A DNA stretch of 64,000 nt from positions 1 to 64,000 of the forward strand of contig CAKUJM010000007.1 of assembly GCA_934661755.1 (NCBI GenBank). Direction: 5' to 3'. This DNA is from an uncultured Lentisphaeria bacterium. GTDB taxonomy: Bacteria; Verrucomicrobiota; Lentisphaeria; Oligosphaerales; Oligosphaeraceae. The notes below the pieces were generated by a model. The model ran no database searches, was not told the origin of the DNA, and saw nothing but the letters and a program-made list of their open reading frames with translations. The translations under genes were made by a program, and so were the position numbers. Positions 20,209 through 28,322 of the stretch are shown here, piece by piece (position 1 is the stretch's first letter; each line of letters starts with the position of its first letter).

Positions 20209-22016
20209 TGACCGCCACGACCAGGACATCCACCAAGACGACGGCGGTGGCCGGTGAAGGCGCGCCCTTCACCGAGACACCGCCAGGGGGGCGGCTGCGC
20301 CAGCGCCTTCTGCGCTATTCCAAGCGCTATTTCGGCTTTGCGCTGATGTTCGTGGTGCTGTGGGGCATCTGCGTCTTCAACCAGCTGTTCCTGAGCGCGT
20401 CCGGCGCGGCAAGCGGATGGCCGCAGGCGCCCTTCCCCGCCGGCGGCCTGGGCGCGGCGCTTCTCTGGCTGCCGCATCAGCTGTGGGCGTGGTCATGGCA
20501 CGCGCTCACCAGCGCCAGCGCCGCGGGTTTCCGGAACATCCTGCTCTCCGCATTCCTGGTCTTTGTCTACTGCTACGCGCTCTACAACACCCGGATCATA
20601 ACCGTCAACGAAATCAGGCGCTTCCTGCTTGTCTCCATCATCGTCGGGCTGGAGCTGTTCTGCATCGGGCTGGTGGTGCAGGCCAGGGGCGCGGGCAATC
20701 TGCTGCTGGACACCGGCGCCCTTGGCGACTGCTTCAGCGCCAGATGGTGGATATGGGGCGGCTGGCAGGCGCTCTTCGCCATCTTCCTGGCATTGCCGCC
20801 GGCAATGTCTGTCAACCTGATCGACATGCGCTTCGCCTTTGCCACCGCGATCTTCGAGGCGATGATGATCATGGTCCAGGTGGATCTGCCGGCCGAGAAC
20901 TCCAAATTCTTCTATTATGCGCTGACGATTGCAATGTGCGCGATCCCCTGCTACCGCCGGCTCTCCGACCGCCGCGAGTACTTCAAGGGCGCCTTCGGCA
21001 TGGCCTGCTGCATCATGGTGGCGCTGCCGCTGCTGAATCTGGAGGGGATGCACGGCCTGTCGCGCAGCGACGCCGGAGCCATGCTGATGCAGTTCACCAC
21101 GGTGGCCGTCGGCGCCGGCCTGGCAACCGCGCTGCTATGCTATAACGGCCAATGGCTGTTTGAGTGCATTTTCGATCTGACCACCCCCACCCGGCTGGCG
21201 GAATTGCACTCCAACACCGAGCTGATGCGGCGGATGCGGGTGGAGGCCCCCGGGACCTACGCGCATGTCAACGCCGTTGCCGACCTGGCGATCAATGCCG
21301 CCGCGGAAATCGGTGTCAATGCGGAGCTGGTCAGCGCGATGGCGCTGTACCACGACATCGGGAAACTCAAGGCCCCGCAGTATTTTGCGGAAAACCAGAA
21401 CGGCCGCAACCCGCATGACAACCTGACGCCCCGCGAAAGCGCGCAGGTCATCATCCGGCATGTCGACGATGGTCTGGAGCTGGCGAAGGAATACCACATT
21501 TCCAAGCTGCTATGGGGGGCGATCGAGAGCCACCACGGCAATTCCGTCGTCCAGCACTTCTACCGGCTGGCATGCAGACAGGCGGAGGAATCCGGCCAGC
21601 CACCGCCGTCCATGCGTGACTTCCAATACCAGCACCGCCGCCCGGTGACCCGCGAGGAGGCGTTGGTGTCATTGGCCGATGCCTGCGAAGCCGCGGTGCG
21701 GGCACTGCTCAGCCCCGCGCGACGAAATCAGCTCATTGTCGATCAGTCGCTGGAACTGGTCAACCGGAAGCGCGCCGAGGATCCGCAGGTCAGCGAGCAG
21801 CAGATCCACGACGCCTGTCTTGAGCAGCTCCGCCAGACCGAGGCCGGACTGATGGACGCCGTGCAGGAACGCGTGGCCGCCATCTTCCAATCGCGATTCA
21901 GGGACGGTCAGCTTGACATGGCGCAGTTGACCACCGCCGACCTGCACCGGATCCAGCTGAGCTTCATCAACACCATCAGATACAACCAGCATACCCGTCC
22001 GGAATACCTGCGATGA
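20208..22016 (+). CDS. PgpH-type HD phosphohydrolase, lacking the usual extracellular domain
   Basis: A 602-residue membrane protein with several TM helices (first at about 40-60, cluster about 105-320) followed by a cytosolic HD domain. The HD domain shows GTYAHVNAVADLA, LYHDIGKLKAPQYF (HD signature) and ESHHGNSVVQHFY. Family members (7TMR-HD, PgpH) hydrolyse cyclic di-AMP. Typical PgpH proteins carry a large extracellular HDED domain after TM1. Here only about 45 residues separate the first helix from the next, so that domain is missing. Its position directly before ybeY (ATGA overlap) is the classic pgpH-ybeY neighbourhood. ATG 20208 overlaps the preceding stop by 1 base. Confidence 0.85.
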   Translation: MTATTRTSTKTTAVAGEGAPFTETPPGGRLRQRLLRYSKRYFGFALMFVVLWGICVFNQLFLSASGAASGWPQAPFPAGGLGAALLWLPHQLWAWSWHALTSASAAGFRNILLSAFLVFVYCYALYNTRIITVNEIRRFLLVSIIVGLELFCIGLVVQARGAGNLLLDTGALGDCFSARWWIWGGWQALFAIFLALPPAMSVNLIDMRFAFATAIFEAMMIMVQVDLPAENSKFFYYALTIAMCAIPCYRRLSDRREYFKGAFGMACCIMVALPLLNLEGMHGLSRSDAGAMLMQFTTVAVGAGLATALLCYNGQWLFECIFDLTTPTRLAELHSNTELMRRMRVEAPGTYAHVNAVADLAINAAAEIGVNAELVSAMALYHDIGKLKAPQYFAENQNGRNPHDNLTPRESAQVIIRHVDDGLELAKEYHISKLLWGAIESHHGNSVVQHFYRLACRQAEESGQPPPSMRDFQYQHRRPVTREEALVSLADACEAAVRALLSPARRNQLIVDQSLELVNRKRAEDPQVSEQQIHDACLEQLRQTEAGLMDAVQERVAAIFQSRFRDGQLDMAQLTTADLHRIQLSFINTIRYNQHTRPEYLR

Positions 22017-22504
22017 AGTGCGAAGTCGAGAAAATGAGTTCGCTGCGGGGGCTGCATCGCCTCCGCCAATTCCGGGAAATGCTGGATTACGCCCTGCCCT
22101 TCACCGGACTGGACGCCGCCTTGCCGGGAATCATCCGGTTCGTCATCGTGACCGCACCGCGAATGGCCAGGCTCAACATGCTCCATCTCGGGCATCAGGG
22201 AACCACCGATGTCATCACCTACGATCTGCGTTCAGATGACGGCGACTTCCTGGCGGGGGTCTTCGATGCACCGCCCATCCTGGCCGAGATCTACCTGTGC
22301 CCGCAGGTCGCACGGCAATTTGCCGGACAGTTCGGCACCACCCCGTCGCATGAGCTATTCCTCTACGGCGTCCACGGGCTGCTCCACCTGGCCGGCGAAG
22401 ATGATCTCACTGATGATGAGCGCGCATCAATGCGCCGGGCCGAATCGCGCGTCCTGGCCGCCGTAGAGCAAAAATACGCCATCGACGGCTTTCTGGACCG
22501 GTGA
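22013..22504 (+). CDS. ybeY: Endoribonuclease YbeY
   Basis: A 163-residue metal-dependent RNase for rRNA maturation and 70S quality control. It shows the core HQGTTDVITYDL segment and the metal motif HGLLHLAGEDD. The canonical third ligand (HGxLHLxGxDH) is Asp instead of His here; an Asp at this position is also seen in Bacteroidetes YbeY proteins, so activity is likely kept. Starts in a 4-base ATGA overlap with the HD phosphohydrolase gene. Confidence 0.9.
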   Translation: MKCEVEKMSSLRGLHRLRQFREMLDYALPFTGLDAALPGIIRFVIVTAPRMARLNMLHLGHQGTTDVITYDLRSDDGDFLAGVFDAPPILAEIYLCPQVARQFAGQFGTTPSHELFLYGVHGLLHLAGEDDLTDDERASMRRAESRVLAAVEQKYAIDGFLDR

Positions 22505-22517
22505 GAACGGGTGATAT

Positions 22518-22758
22518 AAACGACCGCGCTCACGTTTTCACGACAAGAAAAGCCGAGAGGTTGGCGCGACAGCGCCGGAGGGGTTGGCGCCGGGCTTGAC
22601 GTGCCGCAGTGCACGGCCGTAAAACGACCGCGCTCACGTTCTCACGACAAGAAAAGCCTCCCCTGCAAGGGGAGGTGGCGCGAAAGCGCCGGAGGGGTTG
22701 GCGCCGGGCTTGACGTGCGTCCGTGCGTGGTTTGTAAAACGCGCTTTGTTGTAACAAC
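22518..22758. repeat. Tandem copies of a dispersed repeat after ybeY
   Basis: Two related units begin at 22518 and 22622 with AAACGACCGCGCTCACGTT and share CACGACAAGAAAAGCC. Both carry the core GCGCCGGAGGGGTTGGCGCC. The second unit has an extra CTCCCCTGCAAGGGGAG hairpin. The end, with GTTGTAACAAC at 22749-22759, matches the family at the window start. No gene is seen here. Confidence 0.8.
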
Positions 22759-22810
22759 CTCTACATGCGTGCTCCAGAAAATGGCAATGGCAGGCTGAAT
22801 GGACGTTTAC
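22756..22810. mobile_element. Solo IS66 terminal remnant
   Basis: These 55 bp match, in inverted orientation, the left end of the IS66 element at 23831-23884, with two mismatches and one 1-base gap. They end in GGACGTTTAC, the IS tip. No transposase genes accompany the fragment. It is probably all that remains of a second, inverted IS66 copy, leaving the segment 22811-23830 bracketed by two IS66 ends. Confidence 0.8.
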
Positions 22811-22848
22811 GCATGCGATCACCTGAGTGATTGTCACTGGCTTTTCAA

Positions 22849-23547
22849 TCAATAACCAGTATTAGTTCCGTCAAAACGATGAGGATATTTACTGACAAAA
22901 TCATTTTTTGATCGAATTTGTCTTCTTGCAATATAGGTAAAGGCCTTCCCCCATTCTGGAACAATCCTTTCACCATAACAATCAAGGGAAAAACGAGTGT
23001 GCCGATGAATGACCTCTGCGCAAAAACCATACCCATATCCCCAACATTTATCTTGCGTACTTGATTCCTCCCAACCAATTTCATCATAAAAATGTTCACC
23101 TTCCGGATCTTCTTTTTGTTGAATATTCCATCCTTCATTTCTTGCTTCAGTTTCGATGACATGGACACTTCGTTCCTTGATTAGTCCGGGAATTGTCTTA
23201 TAAAGAAAATACATACATATAGAAGGACATCTTACAATATCCCTTCCCTTAAATCTAATCATTTCATCAATGTGTTTTTCTCCAAGCAACCATGCATCAC
23301 GATACAAATCGGCATAATATTCATGATAATCTTTTCCGTCACATTCAATGGCGCATTTACACTCTTTTCCCTTGACTAAGTAATCAAGAAAGAAAATGCC
23401 CCCAGAAGAATGAACTTCATACTGCGGAATTATATCAAAGTGTGTGAAATCGACATATTTACCGAGTTGTTCTCCAAGTTCCCGCTCAATCGGGCTATCG
23501 TATTTCCAGTTATAAAAATTAGATGAGAAATCAAGTGATTGTTCCAT
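22849..23547 (-). CDS. Putative PD-(D/E)XK endonuclease-like protein (DUF559/Vsr-like)
   Basis: A 232-residue protein with lower GC content than the flanking genome. The region SPIERELGEQL, then GIFFLDYLVKG and CAIECDGKDYHEYY (about 60-95), followed by RDAWLLGEKHIDEMIRFKGRDI, fits the core of DUF559/Vsr-type PD-(D/E)XK nucleases. The candidate catalytic residues are Asp in FLDY and the Glu in IECDG. The C-terminal half is unrecognised. It starts one base into the stop of the truncated Nudix frame (TAATG), suggesting the two were once a coupled pair. A defence or repair role is inferred from the fold and from the neighbouring CBASS genes. Confidence 0.55.
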   Translation of the reverse strand: MEQSLDFSSNFYNWKYDSPIERELGEQLGKYVDFTHFDIIPQYEVHSSGGIFFLDYLVKGKECKCAIECDGKDYHEYYADLYRDAWLLGEKHIDEMIRFKGRDIVRCPSICMYFLYKTIPGLIKERSVHVIETEARNEGWNIQQKEDPEGEHFYDEIGWEESSTQDKCWGYGYGFCAEVIHRHTRFSLDCYGERIVPEWGKAFTYIARRQIRSKNDFVSKYPHRFDGTNTGY

Positions 23548-23830
23548 TACAATGCCTCCAATCTACCGCTTCCGCTGATGCCGTAGGCCTGCGGTACATC
23601 ATCTTCCAATAGAACACGAATGTACTCCTCCATGTGCGGGGCGATGTCGCCACGGCGCATCCCATCCAGCGTCATCCACTCCACCCATCCCTCGGTGGAG
23701 GATTTCAATTCACCAGTGAAGTTGCTGGTTCGGAACATGAAGACGATGTACTTGGAGTTCGCCTCGACTTCGGCGGGCGAGCCGTCCGTCCGTTCGCCGA
23801 TGGTCTCCCATTCCACCACGCCGCACATCC
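23547..23830 (-). pseudogene. C-terminal fragment of a Nudix hydrolase, cut by IS66
   Basis: About 93 residues survive. The text CGVVEWE...YIVFMFRTSNFTGELKSSTEGWVEW is typical of the part after the Nudix box in 8-oxo-dGTP diphosphatase-like Nudix proteins. The Nudix box itself (GX5EX7REUXEEXGU) is absent. The frame runs directly into the IS66 tip at 23831. The sequence on the other side of the IS does not supply the missing N-terminus. Confidence 0.7.
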
Positions 23831-23915
23831 GTAAGCGTCCATTCAGCCTGCCATTGCCATTTCTGGAGCACGCGTGTAGAGGTTATTTTGTCATGTGAAA
23901 CCAGGGCTGGCGTGA

Positions 23916-25542
23916 TTATTCGGCGCCGTGCCGTTTTTTCCAGACGTGTGGCATGAGTTCCGGAAGCGTGGCCACAGTGGCCCGGTCGATTTCGTATATG
24001 GCCGTCCAGGAGCCATGTCTCAAAATCGACATTGCATTCCTTGCAGGTCGCAGCGAAGCTCTCCAAAATCGCCGCATTTCTCCCTGCAATTTCGTTGCCG
24101 ACGAACAACCAGTTCTTTCTTCCGATGCACCACGGCCTGACCACGTTCTCGGCAAGATTGTTGTCGATGTTCAACCGCGAATCGGACAGGAACTTCTTCA
24201 GTCCATCTTCGTGACCAGCCGAATATTTGGCCGCCTTCGTGACCGGCAATGACGGCGCGTAGGTGTCGATTATCCTTCCGCACAGCTCGAAATATTCCTT
24301 CACAATGGGTGCAGACTTGACGCGCGCGGTTTTCCTTGCCTTGAAGAGGGCAGTTTCACTGCTTTTCCCCTCAGCAGACCGCTTTGCCTCCCTCTCGATT
24401 TCATACAGTCTCGAAATAAGCGCCAGCGCATGGGCGCATGGTTCCGAGGCGCTTTGTCTTGCCTCAAAGAACTCGCGCCGCGCATGAGCCCAGCAGTACG
24501 CAGCCTCTGCCGGCAAGTCGTCGTACGAAGCCAGGCAGTCGTGCACGATTGTTCCATCGTAGGATTGGAAAAGCGCGTGCGCGGTCTTTTTCGACCTGTC
24601 AGGCGAAAAATGGAATGCCACCAGTCTTGGGCCTACACCCGCGACTCTTACCCATACCCAGCAGGTCTTTGTCTTCCCGCCTCCTGGATCAAGCATCTCA
24701 ACCCTGGTCTCGTCCGCATGTATCACGCCTGCCGCCATCACCATGGCGCAGAGATGCCTGTAAAGTGGTGAGAGCCCTTCGGCGACCTTCGCCCAGTATC
24801 CACAAAGAACTGATCGGCCGATTTGGAGGCCAAGCGTGGCGAACTTCGTGCTTTGCCTGTAGAAGGGGACGTGGTAGACTAGTTTTTCCACGATCGCGTG
24901 AACCACGACGCTGGCGTCGTAGTGGCAGCGATCACCATCGAGTCCCAGGCAGACGGGCGTCCGCGGAGCGGGAGCCGACGTCTCGCCGAAGGCGGGGTTG
25001 TTGCGGTCGCCATAGACGGCACGTCTGATGACCCTGACAATGTATTCGCGCCGATGGACAAGGCGTTCGCTCGTGTCCCACCTCTTGAGCTGGAGCCCCC
25101 TGGTTTCCGCATCTGGAAGTGTGATATCCACGATTTCACGCGGCAGGTTGTCTGGGAAGCCGTTCCAGCCGGCATTCTTCTGGCCCTCATGGTGGCGGCG
25201 ATCATGAGCGGCCACCGGCGTGGTCGGTTGTTCCTGTGGCTGATCGTCAATCAGCAAAGTTTCCATGCCAGGGAGCAGCGGTTGCGAGTTGTCTGCCACG
25301 ACCTTCTCAGACTTGTGCCCGAAACAGAGGCGCTGCAGGGTCGCGATCGTCGCCTTCATCGACTCCATGGTCGCTCTCATTTCCTTCAGGACATCATTAA
25401 GTCTGGCCAACTCGGCGTCCTTCTGGGCCAGCTTGGACAGCAATGCGGTGACCTCGCTGAACGGGCACGACATGGCATCGGCAGCGATTGCGGTCGCAGC
25501 CGATATGGTTTCAGATGATATGTCCTTGTTGTCTTGTGTCAT
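23916..25542 (-). pseudogene. tnpC: IS66 transposase TnpC, frameshifted near its C-terminus
   Basis: The DDE transposase of IS66, about 540 residues. It has an N-terminal coiled coil (LAQKDAELARLNDVLKEM), a CxxC-less zinc-finger-like region, and the acidic residues in HADETRV, VHDCLASYDD and NNLAENVVRP (Glu). Near 24001 the reading frame shifts. The upstream frame runs past the IS end into flanking DNA, while the other frame gives a natural-looking end (AIYEIDRATVATLPELMPHVWKK) with a stop at 23916. One extra G in GGCC at about 23999-24003 explains it. Either a disabling mutation or a sequencing error. Confidence 0.8.
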
Positions 25543-25622
25543 GTCCGTCTCTTGTCGCTGACGGACATAATATAACGTCCCTCTACGCGCGCGCGCGTAG
25601 AGGCATGGATGCAAAAAAAAAA

Positions 25623-25982
25623 TCAAACCACCCGTCGGCTGGACTGTCTGCGATAGCGCTTGTAGTATCCAGAAGGCCTGATGCCTGCCAAAGTTGCCAT
25701 CAATTCGCCATACGTAAGCGATATCCTCCCGTCGGCTGACGACGGCACATTGAATTGACCTTGTTCGAGACGTTTGCTCCAGATACTGAATCCGTCTCCC
25801 TCCCAGCACAAGGTCTTCACCATCGTGCGACGACGGTTGAAGAACACGAAAAGGGCGCCCGCCATCGCGGGATTCAGCTTCATGCGTTCAGCGACAATCC
25901 CGCATAGTCCGTCGAACGAGCGGTTCATTTTTACGGGGGTGGGGCTGTAATAGATGGCTGCGGTGGGGGAGATGTTCAGCAT
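25623..25982 (-). CDS. tnpB: IS66 family accessory protein TnpB
   Basis: A 119-residue protein of the IS66 Orf2/TnpB family: SFDGLCGIVAERMKLNP, ALFVFFNRRRTMVKTLCWEGDGFSIWSKRLEQG. It is needed with TnpA for IS66 transposition; the molecular role is unclear. It overlaps the end of tnpA by 7 bases. Confidence 0.92.
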   Translation of the reverse strand: MLNISPTAAIYYSPTPVKMNRSFDGLCGIVAERMKLNPAMAGALFVFFNRRRTMVKTLCWEGDGFSIWSKRLEQGQFNVPSSADGRISLTYGELMATLAGIRPSGYYKRYRRQSSRRVV

Positions 25983-26314
25983 CGCGACTTGCCTCCAAGC
26001 ACGCCGAGCACACGTAGCAGTGTCGCCTCGTCAAAGCCGCGATCAAGCCCGATCTCGAATCCTCCGGCATGCAGATGCACCCCAGAAAACGGCATCACTG
26101 GCAGCACAGATTCCGTTGGAGCAACGTGGACCAGTTCCAGATCAACGCCAGCATGTGACGTCTGGCCGAATAGCTCGTTTGACCAGTAGCGAAACGAATG
26201 GATGGAAACATCTGCCAATTGGCAGTATTCGCTTGGTGTCAGGCCGTTGTCGTGGCATTCCTTTATTCGTGAGCGCCACAGCGCCACGGTCTTCTCTCGG
26301 TGTATTCTGTGCAT
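25976..26314 (-). CDS. tnpA: IS66 family accessory protein TnpA
   Basis: A 112-residue protein with an N-terminal helix-turn-helix of the IS66 TnpA type (EKTVALWRSRIKECHDNGLTPSEYCQLADVS, about 7-38) and a C-terminal part (GFDEATLLRVLGVL). First gene of the IS66 operon. It starts about 80 bp inside the right inverted repeat. Confidence 0.9.
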   Translation of the reverse strand: MHRIHREKTVALWRSRIKECHDNGLTPSEYCQLADVSIHSFRYWSNELFGQTSHAGVDLELVHVAPTESVLPVMPFSGVHLHAGGFEIGLDRGFDEATLLRVLGVLGGKSRC

Positions 26315-26394
26315 CTTGGACCTCTCTTTGGGTGATGCACAGAAGATAATGGGGATGTTTCAGATTGGCAATGGGGGGCTGAATGGACGCTTAC

Positions 26395-26670
26395 CGGTGT
26401 ACGAGGCCTCGTAGTCGCAGACGGCGACCAGTTTCCCGCGCCAGCCCGCGACCTGCTCCCTGGCGGGAAGCGCGGCGCACACAGCGGGCTTGAACGCCCG
26501 CTTCGCCCAGGCGAGGAAGTTGGCGTACTCTCTTGCGTCCGAGGACTTCGAGCAGGTCATCGCGCAACGCCCTTTGGAAGGGATTGGCATCGCCGCGCGG
26601 TTCTCCCACAGCTTTATCCCCATCACAATCATCACCGCAAGGGGAATCCTCGTTGTGAAGGCATATGCTA
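26395..26670. other. GC-rich remnant between IS66 and the CBASS genes
   Basis: About 276 bp lying between the IS66 right end and the AT-rich CBASS operon. Its base composition is like the host, unlike the CBASS genes. It is open in frames on both strands, but none gives recognisable protein text. It is probably a leftover piece of a disrupted gene. Confidence 0.4.
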
Positions 26671-27270
26671 TCATTTTGCAGTTTTTCTTGCCTCGCTCAA
26701 TTCTATTGTTCCTGTGGTATGTGCGTTAGTCCAATAGTCTGCACGAAGTTCTGATTTTGCCTTATGTAGAAAAAAACTCTGTAGCAATTTCCCACTTTCT
26801 TCAACTAAACGAATTCGACATGTTCCTCTTCTGATGGGATTCTCTTGATCCTTATCACCATGAGGTGATGTAATATATGAATAATACAAAACATATTCAT
26901 CATTTTCTAAAATTGTCTGTGATATAACAGTATTGCTCGTCATTTCATCAGAGTCTATAATCACCTTTGTACATAGAAGAGTTTGCTTAATAGCAATTTG
27001 AACCTTTTTCTCCCCTTTTTTCCCTTGGAATTCAAATTTTACTTTGCCATAGTATTTTGGAGCAAGTCTTGGCAGTTTTTCAAATGGCGAAAAACGCCAA
27101 AGCCATTTTTCGTAAAATAACCAAAGTAAGATTGAAATAGATGTTCCTTTGGAAATTGAATCAAATAGGCTTTGTAAATCATAGATTCCGTTGAAAACAA
27201 ACCAAACAATAGAAATGGTTGCTGCTAAGATTGAAACAGACCTGACGTATTTTTCTATTGTGGTATTCAT
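26671..27270 (-). CDS. cap15: CBASS effector, Cap15-type (2TM plus beta-barrel)
   Basis: A 199-residue protein with two N-terminal TM helices (about 11-30 and 41-58), then a soluble, strand-rich domain from about 68 to the end. The LFYEKWLWR...LPRLAPKYYGKVKFEF junction fits the SMODS-associated 2TM beta-strand-rich effector family (Cap15). Cap15 senses a cyclic nucleotide through the beta barrel, oligomerises and disrupts the inner membrane, causing abortive infection. It begins 2 bases after the CD-NTase stop, and the pairing strengthens the call. The gene is strikingly AT-rich, indicating transfer. Confidence 0.78.
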   Translation of the reverse strand: MNTTIEKYVRSVSILAATISIVWFVFNGIYDLQSLFDSISKGTSISILLWLFYEKWLWRFSPFEKLPRLAPKYYGKVKFEFQGKKGEKKVQIAIKQTLLCTKVIIDSDEMTSNTVISQTILENDEYVLYYSYITSPHGDKDQENPIRRGTCRIRLVEESGKLLQSFFLHKAKSELRADYWTNAHTTGTIELSEARKTAK

Positions 27271-27272
27271 AT

Positions 27273-28235
27273 TCAGCGGAAAGTGAAAGCCTTATTTAAA
27301 TCGTTAATGAAATCTTGGCAAATCGACACTCGATTTATCCCATCTTGACGAATCAACTTAACATTATTAATTTCGTTCCAAGTATAGATATTATCCAAAT
27401 GTGATGAAAGATACTCAATAACTTCACGAACTTGGCTAGATATGTTTTGATATCTTAAGTAGTTTTCGACACGAACATTCCACAGTATAGATTCAATTAA
27501 AAAGGAACTCATTTTTTGAGCGGAAAGATAATGCAAATTGGACATTTGAATTTTGAGGTGCTTAAATATACGGACTATTTTCTTAAATCGATAACTTGTT
27601 TTCTGGTTTTTGACAACGCCATTTCGTATATGCTGTTCTGGATAATTAATTATGACTTTTCCATCATCTGAATGGATATAAATTCCTTTCACATAGTTAT
27701 TTGGATTGCAATCATAATCATTGGAGTAATCCCTGAATCGCAAGCATGGCACGCTGTCAGATTCTTTTCGATATGAATTGCCGCTCACATGAACAGATTT
27801 ATTATGCCGCTGGACTTCGTTAGGTCCAAACTTATCTTTTAAAGCCTCTTCGACTTCGTCTTTTAATTTTTTAGCTTGTTTTACGGCTGGAGTGAAACCA
27901 TAATTCGCTCCTGTCACTCCTTCGCGATAACGGGGTTGAAATATATCTTCTTGAACAATTGCTATATCGACATCACTCTCACGCCTGACGTTTGTTCCAT
28001 TTGCATATGATCCTTGAACGAATATATTAATGTCACGCGATGTGCCTGGAAACCCCATTCTTATTTGATATGCAGAAGATTCGCTTTCCAATTTGCCGAT
28101 GATGTTTCCATTGTCAGAATACCCTATATTCTTTAAAGCATCCCGAACCATGCTAATGGCATGTTTGCACATTTCGTCTTCGGAATCGCTTATTGGGCTG
28201 GCAAAGTACTTAAGATTTTCTTCTGTAATTATCAC
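27273..28235 (-). CDS. CD-NTase (cGAS/DncV-like nucleotidyltransferase) of a CBASS system
   Basis: A 320-residue nucleotidyltransferase. The family motif is QGSYANGT (74-81) followed by the two metal-binding acids in ESDVDIAI (Asp88, Asp90). A third acid is probably Asp160 in SDSVPCLRF. The C-terminal helical part resembles the OAS-like domain of CD-NTases (YRFKKIVRIFKHLK). On phage infection such enzymes make a cyclic di- or oligonucleotide that activates the linked effector. With the Cap15-type gene alone and no Cap2/Cap3 or HORMA/TRIP13 genes, this fits a type I CBASS. The clade and the product nucleotide cannot be set by eye. Confidence 0.85.
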   Translation of the reverse strand: MIITEENLKYFASPISDSEDEMCKHAISMVRDALKNIGYSDNGNIIGKLESESSAYQIRMGFPGTSRDINIFVQGSYANGTNVRRESDVDIAIVQEDIFQPRYREGVTGANYGFTPAVKQAKKLKDEVEEALKDKFGPNEVQRHNKSVHVSGNSYRKESDSVPCLRFRDYSNDYDCNPNNYVKGIYIHSDDGKVIINYPEQHIRNGVVKNQKTSYRFKKIVRIFKHLKIQMSNLHYLSAQKMSSFLIESILWNVRVENYLRYQNISSQVREVIEYLSSHLDNIYTWNEINNVKLIRQDGINRVSICQDFINDLNKAFTFR

Positions 28236-28322
28236 TATCTTGTCTCCAAATGGTTGCAGAAAAAAAAATTACACTGAAGCATTCTTTCATTTAGAACGGT
28301 ATTAAGCACTTAATTTGGTAAA

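Larger units (their letters stand above)
23831..26394 (-). mobile_element. IS66 family insertion sequence
   Basis: A 2,564-bp element bounded by inverted ends: GTAAGCGTCCATTCAGCC at 23831 and its complement ending GGACGCTTAC at 26394. It carries the three-gene tnpA-tnpB-tnpC order of IS66 on the minus strand. The 8-bp flanks (GCACATCC on the left, CGGTGTAC on the right) do not match, although IS66 elements normally make 8-bp target duplications. A later deletion or recombination is therefore likely. Confidence 0.9.

Noticed and set aside
22505..22620. Second copy of the tmRNA 3' end as an island att site
   Set aside because: I looked for GTTCAACTCCCC-like text near the ybeY side and did not find it.
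23710..23915. TnpC-Nudix region fusion protein
   Set aside because: The long transposase frame continues through the IS tip only because of a frameshift; the reading frame is not that of the Nudix fragment.
26395..26670. N-terminal half of the Nudix gene on the right side of IS66
   Set aside because: Joining the two flanks keeps an open frame, but the right flank contains no Nudix box and does not resemble Nudix N-termini.
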